From Oscillospiraceae bacterium (lineage in GTDB: Bacteria; Bacillota_A; Clostridia; Oscillospirales; CAG-272): a stretch of DNA of 7,449 nucleotides. Positions 1-7,345 of the stretch are shown here, piece after piece. The first letter of the stretch is position 1. Every line of letters starts with the position of its first letter. The stretch spans positions 1 through 7,449 of the forward strand of contig SVSF01000085.1 of the NCBI GenBank assembly GCA_015064425.1, given 5' to 3'. Made by a program: the position numbers and the translations under genes. The notes beneath the pieces are model-generated. The model made no database searches. It had not been told where the DNA came from and was given only the letters and a program-made list of their open reading frames with translations.

Positions 1-33
1 CTCAAAATCAGTTTATCCGCTGTGCTTGTTATT

Positions 34-62
34 ATTATATGCGATTTGAGCCGAAAATGCAA
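34..62 (-). promoter_or_regulatory. Sigma-A-type promoter reading out of the left edge
   Basis: On the minus strand a -35 box TTGCAT (57-62) is separated by exactly 17 bases from a perfect -10 box TATAAT (34-39). Transcription would start near position 27 and leave the window to the left. It lies just past the terminator of the GH36 gene, so it probably serves a separate downstream gene that is not visible here. Only the hexamers and spacing are seen; activity is inferred. Confidence 0.6.
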
Positions 63-111
63 GCAACATTTTCTGAATTTTGGTTAACGGAATTGTGACT
101 ACCACGGCATG

Positions 112-143
112 GCAAAAGCCGCAAACCTTGTGATTTGCGGCTT
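112..143 (-). terminator. Rho-independent terminator of the GH36 gene
   Basis: A perfect 10-bp inverted repeat, AAGCCGCAAA (116-125) and TTTGCGGCTT (134-143), encloses an 8-base loop. Read on the minus strand, the stem ends in a run of four T, two of them in the stem. It begins 19 bases after the GH36 stop codon, the expected place for the end of that transcript. The T-run is short, so termination may be partial. Positions 1-162 otherwise hold only the outward promoter. Confidence 0.75.
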
Positions 144-162
144 AAGTTAATGACATTGATAT

Positions 163-2376
163 TTAATATAGTTCTTTTTCTTTTTTGATCAAGTGCAGAC
201 GCGCCGTAAGATCGACATAATCTCTTTTTCCTTCAAAATACTTTTCCGAATCAAAATCGGTCGATATCTCATCTGTCTCCTTATACCACAGTACAACGGC
301 GGAAGGAGCTCCCGGATCACGTGCAACAGAGACGCCTTTCGTCATAAGCTCGTCTCCGGTCAATATTCTCACGTAATTTTCATCGTCCTCATCCCAAACC
401 TTATACTTCTTATCAGGATATAAAGCTTTGGGAATAAAATTATAGATACCGCCCAAGCGGAAATACGATATCATCATACCTTTATGTTTTTCGGGATCGT
501 TAAACTGCATAGCGATCTTTCCATCAAAAGCAAGATCGTATTCACCAAGCTGGTAATAATCTTTATACATATATTTATGTAAAGTTTGCCATTTTTCCAA
601 AGCACGTTCATAAAGCTTAAGATCTTTTCCGGATGCACCGTCCACACCGATACTGAGAGTAAGACGTGAACGTATATCGTAATCACTTGCCATATCAATG
701 AATGCGGTTCCGGTAAAGGGAAGCCAAGACAGAGCTCCGTAGTTCTGTCCTTGTTGGGACACAACTTCAAGAACGTAATCTGTCTTCGTATGAGCGAAAG
801 AAAAACGAAGAGTTTCTAGATCATTTCGTCTTCCGCCCGAAGAACAAGAGTCAAACACCAGCCCGGGATTTGCTGCAGATATAGCCGACCATGCCTTAAC
901 GTAGCCTTCACAAGCTTTTATCTGAGTTACACCTGTTCTCGGTATTGAAAGCTCATTGCGCTCATATTCATCATAAGCATTCCAAAATACGCCGTTGATA
1001 GTATTGAAATCCTGACGGTACACATCAAGAGAAAAATCTTTTATTACGCCATTGACCATATCCGATACATATTTTACAGATGCATCTTTACCGTAATTAA
1101 TAAGACCTGATTCGGGATCGATATCATGGTTTTTACAATAATCGTAACTTAAATATTCTTTATTTTTTCCGACATAAAGGATATTATTTTTTAAAGTTTC
1201 AGCTTGCGGTCCTCCAAACACTACTCTTTCCGGTTCAAACCAGAAACAAAGCTTTATTCCTGCCTTATGGCAAGCATCACTTACACGTTTAAAGCCGTCA
1301 ACTCCGTATTTCTCACACGGAGTATAATCTCCCGTAAATGCCCAACCAAGTTCCGAACCGTATGGAGTATAGTTATACCAACCGGCATCAAATTCATACA
1401 CGCAGTTGAACTTTTTCGGTAGATCTGCAGCCTCAATTTCACCGATAGTTTTAATATCCCCTTCGGGTCCGGGCATAGGTGTACAAAAGTACACGTTCTC
1501 TTTAAAGTCACGGCTTCCGGAATTCCTGAGAAGGTTATGGTCAAATATCCATCTTCTCCATATATTTTGACCGTACTGCCAGTCACCGTTTTTATAGAAA
1601 AGGAGAACCATAGCCGGAAGCTTAAATTCTTCTCCTTCAAGCATAACGAAATCCGTGGCATCTACACCGGCCTTAAACGCCGCAGACGTTCCGCGCATTT
1701 CAAATTCGGCTCTCCAACTTCCCTGCCAATTTATAACTGCAATGGTACCTTTCTTTGCAGACCTGTCTTCAAAATTAAAATAAGGACAATAATTCTCGCA
1801 AGGTAGACCGTTTCTGGAAATAAGCCCGAAGGAATCATCCTTCCTGATCTTTTTGCAATACGGTTTATACGCCGTCTGTTTTATAGCACCGGTCTCATAC
1901 CACCAATATTCGCCGCCTTCGTTATAATGCAGTAAAAATTCCTCGGTATTTGAGACGATGGAGCTGTCAACAGATAATACATTTTTGATTCTGCCGGATT
2001 TTCCTTTGGCAGTATTTTTCAGTCTGATGTAATATTCTATAACAGGGTATCCGGGATAAGAAACAAAGGTAAGCGTAAGCTCCAAATTTTCCTCTTCAGA
2101 GCTATATCTCACATCTCTTTCATAATGCTTTAGCGGCATTTCACTGTTAGGGAAATCGGTAATCTCTCTAACGTCCGATAAAGTTTTATCCCATTTTATC
2201 GAAGATGAGGCTCTGTCATTTACAGTAAAGCTAATAAACGGTATACCGTTTTTGTCTACGTTATGCTCCAACCATTCGCTCATTGCATCAAAATCCGCGT
2301 GGTCTTTAAGATATTTTTTTATATCTTCTTTTTCGCATATATTTGAATATAGGGATTTAACATTTTGTTTAATCAT
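163..2376 (-). CDS. GH36-family alpha-galactosidase-type glycoside hydrolase
   Basis: This 737-residue protein matches the usual length of glycoside hydrolase family 36 (clan GH-D), retaining enzymes that release terminal alpha-D-galactose (or alpha-GalNAc) from oligosaccharides such as melibiose and raffinose. Visible motifs in order are DAGWY (about 330-334), FWFEPE (378-383), YRQDFN (453-458; D456 fits the nucleophile), CSSGGRRND (511-519, substrate-binding loop) and KTDY (531-534; D533 fits the acid/base). An N-terminal beta-sandwich region precedes the barrel and a C-terminal beta domain follows. There is no signal peptide, so it should be cytoplasmic and act on imported sugars. The ATG at 2376 is chosen because GAAAGGA stands 6 bases upstream. 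The first in-frame ATG (2436) lies inside the -10 box and would not be properly transcribed. The gene is a single-gene unit with its own promoter and terminator and no transporter beside it. Exact substrate is not determined by the sequence. Confidence 0.9.
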   Translation of the reverse strand: MIKQNVKSLYSNICEKEDIKKYLKDHADFDAMSEWLEHNVDKNGIPFISFTVNDRASSSIKWDKTLSDVREITDFPNSEMPLKHYERDVRYSSEEENLELTLTFVSYPGYPVIEYYIRLKNTAKGKSGRIKNVLSVDSSIVSNTEEFLLHYNEGGEYWWYETGAIKQTAYKPYCKKIRKDDSFGLISRNGLPCENYCPYFNFEDRSAKKGTIAVINWQGSWRAEFEMRGTSAAFKAGVDATDFVMLEGEEFKLPAMVLLFYKNGDWQYGQNIWRRWIFDHNLLRNSGSRDFKENVYFCTPMPGPEGDIKTIGEIEAADLPKKFNCVYEFDAGWYNYTPYGSELGWAFTGDYTPCEKYGVDGFKRVSDACHKAGIKLCFWFEPERVVFGGPQAETLKNNILYVGKNKEYLSYDYCKNHDIDPESGLINYGKDASVKYVSDMVNGVIKDFSLDVYRQDFNTINGVFWNAYDEYERNELSIPRTGVTQIKACEGYVKAWSAISAANPGLVFDSCSSGGRRNDLETLRFSFAHTKTDYVLEVVSQQGQNYGALSWLPFTGTAFIDMASDYDIRSRLTLSIGVDGASGKDLKLYERALEKWQTLHKYMYKDYYQLGEYDLAFDGKIAMQFNDPEKHKGMMISYFRLGGIYNFIPKALYPDKKYKVWDEDDENYVRILTGDELMTKGVSVARDPGAPSAVVLWYKETDEISTDFDSEKYFEGKRDYVDLTARLHLIKKEKELY

Positions 2377-2382
2377 ATTTTT

Positions 2383-2389
2383 TCCTTTC
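2383..2389 (-). promoter_or_regulatory. Ribosome binding site that fixes the GH36 start
   Basis: GAAAGGA on the minus strand, 6 bases before the ATG at 2376. It selects this start over the in-frame ATG 20 codons further upstream, which has no Shine-Dalgarno sequence and sits in the promoter. Confidence 0.7.
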
Positions 2390-2434
2390 GTCATTTGCGA
2401 CAATAAAAAACAAACCATAAACATCGTCATCTTC

Positions 2435-2463
2435 ATTATATATTAAACCATTCTTAATTTCAA
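2435..2463 (-). promoter_or_regulatory. Sigma-A promoter of the GH36 gene
   Basis: Minus-strand -35 box TTGAAA (2458-2463), 17-base spacer, perfect -10 box TATAAT (2435-2440). Predicted initiation is near 2428, giving a leader of about 50 bases before the ATG at 2376. No clear operator or catabolite-control site was recognised by eye around it. Confidence 0.8.
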
Positions 2464-2483
2464 GCAATTTTATACTACTGTCA

Positions 2484-2519
2484 AAAAAGAAAGACCCCGT
2501 TTGATATCTCAAACGGGGT
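2484..2519 (-). terminator. Rho-independent terminator of the groESL operon
   Basis: The inverted repeat ACCCCGTTTGA (2494-2504) and TCAAACGGGGT (2509-2519) forms an 11-bp stem with a 4-base loop. On the minus strand it is followed by TCTTTCTTTTTT, a good uridine tract. It lies 14 bases past the groEL stop codon. On the opposite strand the T tract is poor, so it acts mainly for groESL. Confidence 0.9.
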
Positions 2520-2533
2520 TCTCTCTATATATA

Positions 2534-4470
<1,937 letters not shown>

Positions 4471-4505
4471 AGTATACACCCTCCGTATAAATATTTTTGA
4501 ATCTT

Positions 4506-4532
4506 TTAGCACTCTTTTGTGCCGATTGCTAA
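4506..4532 (-). promoter_or_regulatory. CIRCE operator (HrcA binding site) of groESL
   Basis: On the + strand the element reads TTAGCACTC, nine bases, then GATTGCTAA. The CIRCE consensus is TTAGCACTC-N9-GAGTGCTAA, so it differs at one base (T for G, position 4526). It lies between the -10 box and the groES start, where HrcA binding blocks transcription. HrcA control is established for such sites in Firmicutes; hrcA itself is not in the window. Confidence 0.93.
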
Positions 4533-4545
4533 TTCCAACAATGAT

Positions 4546-4574
4546 ATAATACACAAATCCTGCAAAAAAATCAA
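4546..4574 (-). promoter_or_regulatory. Sigma-A promoter of groESL
   Basis: Minus-strand -35 box TTGATT (4569-4574), 17-base spacer, -10 box TATTAT (4546-4551). Predicted start is near 4539, placing CIRCE at about +8 to +34, typical of HrcA-repressed chaperone operons. No sigma-B-type or CtsR repeat was recognised. Confidence 0.75.
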
Positions 4575-4699
4575 GCGAATATCTTCCATGTTTACATTTT
4601 ATTAACATTTTCCTGCAGCAGTTTATCAATCATCTACATCATTTGCCAAAAGATTAAGATTATCTGTAATTTTAGAAATCTGCCTTATCTCGCAAAAGT

Positions 4700-5173
4700 T
4701 CAAAATCCTTCTTGTCTGCGCTGATTACGCATTTGTTTACGCCGCTTCGCCGCCTCGTACTCCTGTTTCTGCTCATCTGTTTCGATAAGAAGATCCGGTA
4801 CCTCTATAGGTTTTCCATCACTGTTTATGGAAACCATATCGATATAAGCACGGTTTATCATTTCTCTGGTCCCATCCAAAGCTTCTCTGTAGGTGTCGAC
4901 TCTTATCTCCATGGACGAACGCCCAACATAGGTAACTATTCCTTTAAGAACGATCATATCACCCGAATATGCCGGTGCCTGAAACTGCAGATTATCTATC
5001 GCAGCGGTGGTAACTATAGCTCCGCAATGACGTATGGCAACGATTCCGGCGAGTTCATCTATCCATTTAAGAAGATGTCCCCCGAATAATCTACCGTAAT
5101 GATTTATGTGCGCGGGACAAATAAGATACTGCTGTTCCGTAATGGAATCCTCAACTTTTTTTATTTCTCTCAC
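4700..5173 (-). CDS. Hotdog-fold acyl-CoA thioesterase
   Basis: A 157-residue single-hotdog acyl-CoA hydrolase of the ACOT/YkhA/YciA group (COG1607-like). It cleaves acyl-CoA to free acid and CoA in the cytoplasm, usually as a trimer of dimers. The hallmark NHYGRLFGGHLLKWIDELAG spans 24-43; N24 and D39 fit the catalytic Asn and Asp of the family. The segment LQFQAPAYSGDMIVLKGIVTYVGRSS is the usual second half. The tail is rich in Arg, Lys and Gln, as in relatives. The start is set at GTG 5173, where GGAAAGGAAAG lies 7 bases upstream. The in-frame ATG at 5203 has no Shine-Dalgarno and would fall at about +3 to +5 of the transcript. It has its own promoter. No terminator was seen before groES. 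Chain-length specificity cannot be read from sequence. Confidence 0.9.
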   Translation of the reverse strand: MREIKKVEDSITEQQYLICPAHINHYGRLFGGHLLKWIDELAGIVAIRHCGAIVTTAAIDNLQFQAPAYSGDMIVLKGIVTYVGRSSMEIRVDTYREALDGTREMINRAYIDMVSINSDGKPIEVPDLLIETDEQKQEYEAAKRRKQMRNQRRQEGF

Positions 5174-5180
5174 ATTTAAA

Positions 5181-5191
5181 CTTTCCTTTCC
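5181..5191 (-). promoter_or_regulatory. Ribosome binding site deciding the GTG start of the thioesterase
   Basis: GGAAAGGAAAG on the minus strand, 7 bases from GTG at 5173. It lies inside the ten-codon extension that would begin at ATG 5203, arguing that this extension is leader rather than protein. Confidence 0.65.
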
Positions 5192-5205
5192 AAAGTGTTT
5201 CATTC

Positions 5206-5234
5206 AGTATATCATAATATTCTATTTTTTTCAA
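5206..5234 (-). promoter_or_regulatory. Sigma-A promoter of the thioesterase gene
   Basis: Minus-strand -35 box TTGAAA (5229-5234), 17-base spacer, -10 box TATACT (5206-5211). Initiation is expected near 5200, about 27 bases before the GTG start. Confidence 0.7.
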
Positions 5235-5260
5235 TTTAAATTCGTACTGTATCTCTTACT

Positions 5261-5308
5261 AAAAAAATCCCCTCTGCGGCAGAATTGCTTGTGCCATAAA
5301 GAGGGGAT
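5261..5308 (-). terminator. Rho-independent terminator of the SPOCS-LysM gene
   Basis: The outer stem ATCCCCTCT (5267-5275) with AGAGGGGAT (5300-5308) is 9 bp, with a small inner stem GGCA/TGCC (5278-5281 and 5292-5295) after an asymmetric internal loop. On the minus strand a run of seven T follows the outer stem. It lies 35 bases past the stop codon at 5344. On the plus strand no T-run follows, so it serves only the minus-strand gene. Confidence 0.85.
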
Positions 5309-5343
5309 CGTTATATCAAAAAACATAATGGCGGATACCGGGA

Positions 5344-6924
5344 TCATATTATTTTGGAATAAATACTTTCTCCTCTGTGTTTATTCGGAATCAGCAGTAT
5401 ATCGCCGCATTTATTACGTTCATCGGAAATACGGTTTACCGAACACAGCTCCGAGCATTTAAGTCTGTACTTTTTTGCAATGTCCCACAGTTCCTCGGCT
5501 TTATCGGGATAATATATTTTTATACCGTTTTCATCGGGATCGAAGACTATAGGAGAAGAAAGTTCTATAGAAACAAGGGCATCGGAAAATTCAGACAGAA
5601 ATTCTGTAAGGCCAATTTCCGTTTCAACATCACAGAACAGTTTTTCTCCTTCATCTGTGAAATTTTGCCATACAACAGAACACGCAAAAGAATAGCTATG
5701 TTCCCTTTCGTCTTTTGCAAACGGCATTTCAAATCTGAAAGGCTCTTTGTATTCAAAAGAAGCAACGCTTCTGTCATCGTCTTTACTTATACCTTTAACT
5801 GTACAAGTTCCCGTAATGACCGCTCTTCCCTTTTCGCTATTATAATTTACCGCATCAATATACGGTGTTGCATTTAAATACAATATCTCTCCGTTTATGC
5901 CCAAATCTTTCTTTTCTTTTTGCATATTCAGCGAAAATGAATTTCTTTCCGATGCACTTACAGAAACAGTTTTTATCTTATCGCGGCAAAGCTTATCATC
6001 GCAAATCGTAGAATATGCATCTGTACATAGCCTTACTTTTTTAGGAACAGCTCCACACAGACTTATGTCATAAGTACACTCAAATTCTGCCAACTTCTCA
6101 TTAGTGACATTATCCTCGTTTATTCCAAGCTTCATATCCCGTATTTCGGCAAAAGCTTCAATAACTACTGACTCATCAAAATCAGGTGTCGTGCAGTCCT
6201 TATCGAAACTTATCTTTTTGCACTTCGAAACATATTCTCCGCTTTCTGTCTCGAAAAGTCCGTTGAAAAATCCACAGCATTTAACATGAGTAATACCGTT
6301 ACCCGAATACAACACGTCACATACACTTATATTCATATTACAACTTATTACGTCTGCTATGCCGTCCTCACCGTTTTCCACTTCAAAAGTTTCTGTTAAT
6401 TCATTTCCATTTTCTTCATAAGTTAATACATCGGATGTCTCTTTATCGATATATTTTTTCTCTATATTTTTTTCGTCGTCAATATTATATTTCCCTAATA
6501 TCTCCGGATCACAGTTTTTCTTGATAGTATATGCTATCCTACATTGGAGCTTTGATCTTAAATTTATTTTTCTCGGGCCAAGCATTCTATGATTATAATT
6601 CAATACCTTTATGCTCACGCATATATTTGACGCTTCGGATATGCCGTCAATTTCAAAGCTTTCCTCAACCGGTGTTGAATATATTACATTTCTTATTCTG
6701 TTAGCGGAATTTAAAAAACATACACTATACAATATTTCACCGTCAATATCCACATTTTTACTGCCTACATACTTACCGTTTAATCTGGATCTTGTACTTA
6801 CGTTTAAAACTTTCTGCATATCGTCATAATATTCGGGAAGCGTGAAATCCTCCGACTTTTCTAAATCCGAAGTAAATAACATTCTATGATCGAAGTTTAT
6901 TTCGCCACAGCTCTTTTCAGGCAT
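5344..6924 (-). CDS. sipL: SPOCS (DUF3794)-LysM spore envelope protein, SipL/SpoVID-like
   Basis: A 526-residue protein with the architecture of C. difficile SipL and functionally related B. subtilis SpoVID: an N-terminal SPOCS/DUF3794 domain (about 27-137), a divergent middle portion (about 175-300), a second SPOCS-like stretch (about 315-445) and a C-terminal LysM domain (about 467-514, ending GDILLIP). In those species the protein acts in the mother cell at the forespore surface, binding SpoIVA through its C-terminal region to anchor the coat. No signal peptide or membrane segment is visible, fitting a mother-cell cytosolic protein. The protein is rich in Cys. ATG 6924 is supported by GGAAAGGGG 6 bases upstream. 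It follows the sigma factor fragment by 61 bases, with a sigma-E-like promoter between. The SPOCS-LysM layout is clear; orthology to SipL itself, rather than another SPOCS-LysM paralogue, is inferred. Confidence 0.82.
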   Translation of the reverse strand: MPEKSCGEINFDHRMLFTSDLEKSEDFTLPEYYDDMQKVLNVSTRSRLNGKYVGSKNVDIDGEILYSVCFLNSANRIRNVIYSTPVEESFEIDGISEASNICVSIKVLNYNHRMLGPRKINLRSKLQCRIAYTIKKNCDPEILGKYNIDDEKNIEKKYIDKETSDVLTYEENGNELTETFEVENGEDGIADVISCNMNISVCDVLYSGNGITHVKCCGFFNGLFETESGEYVSKCKKISFDKDCTTPDFDESVVIEAFAEIRDMKLGINEDNVTNEKLAEFECTYDISLCGAVPKKVRLCTDAYSTICDDKLCRDKIKTVSVSASERNSFSLNMQKEKKDLGINGEILYLNATPYIDAVNYNSEKGRAVITGTCTVKGISKDDDRSVASFEYKEPFRFEMPFAKDEREHSYSFACSVVWQNFTDEGEKLFCDVETEIGLTEFLSEFSDALVSIELSSPIVFDPDENGIKIYYPDKAEELWDIAKKYRLKCSELCSVNRISDERNKCGDILLIPNKHRGESIYSKII

Positions 6925-6948
6925 AATATACCCCTTTCCGTAAATTAT

Positions 6949-6963
6949 TTTTCTAGTAGAAAA
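6949..6963. repeat. 15-bp odd palindrome at the promoter start region
   Basis: TTTTCTA-G-TAGAAAA is perfectly symmetrical around position 6956. It overlaps the -10 box and predicted start of the sigma-E-like promoter. The single-base centre makes it more like a protein-binding site than a hairpin. It does not match a regulator site I recognise. Confidence 0.4.
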
Positions 6964-6988
6964 TATGAAAAAGAATCCGCTAATATTA
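6960..6988 (-). promoter_or_regulatory. Sigma-E-like mother-cell promoter of the SPOCS-LysM gene
   Basis: On the minus strand TAATATT (6982-6988) matches the B. subtilis sigma-E -35 consensus KMATATT at all seven positions. A 14-base spacer leads to CATATTTT (6960-6967), which keeps CATA and the last T of the -10 consensus CATACA-T. Initiation is expected near 6952, about 28 bases before the start codon. The -35 box begins with the TAA stop codon of the upstream sigma gene. Sigma-E control of sipL and spoVID is established; use of this site is inferred. Confidence 0.6.
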
Positions 6989-7333
6989 CTTTTCCGTAAG
7001 ATTTTTATAAATCTTTTCGAGTGCTGCCTTCTCTATTCTCGAAACGTAAGAACGTGAGATACCCAGACTGTCAGCTATTTCTCTTTGCGTAACAGGTGCA
7101 CCTTTATAAAGCCCGTATCTTAAAATGATTATCTGTCGTTCTCTCTCACTTAACTTTTCCCATATGATCTTATAGGCTTTCTTACTATTGATCTTTATAT
7201 CAAGATCATCCGCAATAGTGTCCTCGCAGCTTATAATATCTATATAAGTAAGAGGATTTCCATCCTTATCGGTATCTACCGCTTCATTTATCGATACCTC
7301 GCAAGATGTCTTTTTTTGTGAGCGAAAATACAT
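6986..7333 (-). CDS. sigK: C-terminal half of an interrupted SigK-type sporulation sigma factor (SpoIIIC-like)
   Basis: These 115 codons encode the distal half of a sporulation sigma factor: the piece MYFRSQKKTSCEVSINEAVDTDKDGNP after region 2, then region 4 (about 55-115) with the -35-binding helix-turn-helix TQREIADSLGISRSYVSRIEK (82-102). ISRSYVSRIEK favours SigK over SigE, which usually has ISQSYISRLEK. Full-length SigK is about 230-240 residues, so region 2 is missing. Read back in frame, family homology continues only to NEIL (7334-7345); before it come unrelated residues and a TAG stop. The break falls at AATGA, the skin insertion point of B. subtilis sigK. I infer that the N-terminal half lies past the right edge and is joined by excision in the mother cell. 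ATG 7333 is only the first ATG. A degraded sigK is the alternative, but region 4 is intact. Confidence 0.85.
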   Translation of the reverse strand: MYFRSQKKTSCEVSINEAVDTDKDGNPLTYIDIISCEDTIADDLDIKINSKKAYKIIWEKLSERERQIIILRYGLYKGAPVTQREIADSLGISRSYVSRIEKAALEKIYKNLTEK

Positions 7334-7340
7334 CAGTATC

Positions 7341-7345
7341 TCATT
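7341..7345 (-). other. Putative recombination core AATGA at the sigK break (element edge)
   Basis: AATGA, read on the minus strand, encodes the Asn and first two bases of Glu in the conserved sigma motif NEILM. To its left everything is SigK; to its right nothing is. From memory, AATGA at the same codons is the short direct repeat within which the SpoIVCA recombinase joins the two sigK halves in B. subtilis. A 6-bp inverted repeat, AGCGAA (7321-7326) and TTCGCT (7344-7349), overlaps it. The matching copy at the other end of the element is outside the window. Confidence 0.65.

Noticed and set aside
1..162. A small gene at the left edge
   Set aside because: No frame with a ribosome binding site was found; the stretch is explained by the GH36 terminator and an outward promoter.
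2467..2488. Second possible promoter for GH36 using TTGACA in the groESL terminator tail
   Set aside because: TTGACA is present, but TATAAA follows at far too short a distance and no -10 box lies 16-18 bases downstream; the TTGAAA-17-TATAAT pair is much better.
4471..4629. N-terminal extension of 53 codons on GroES
   Set aside because: The region contains the promoter and CIRCE, and the extension has no similarity to GroES; the ATG at 4470 has a strong ribosome binding site.
4626..4703. Minus-strand frame of 25 codons after the thioesterase (TTG start, ends LLANDVDD)
   Set aside because: Its only start is a TTG with a Shine-Dalgarno just 2 bases away, it is very short, and it resembles nothing known. 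The 230 bases between the thioesterase and groES otherwise hold only the groESL control region.
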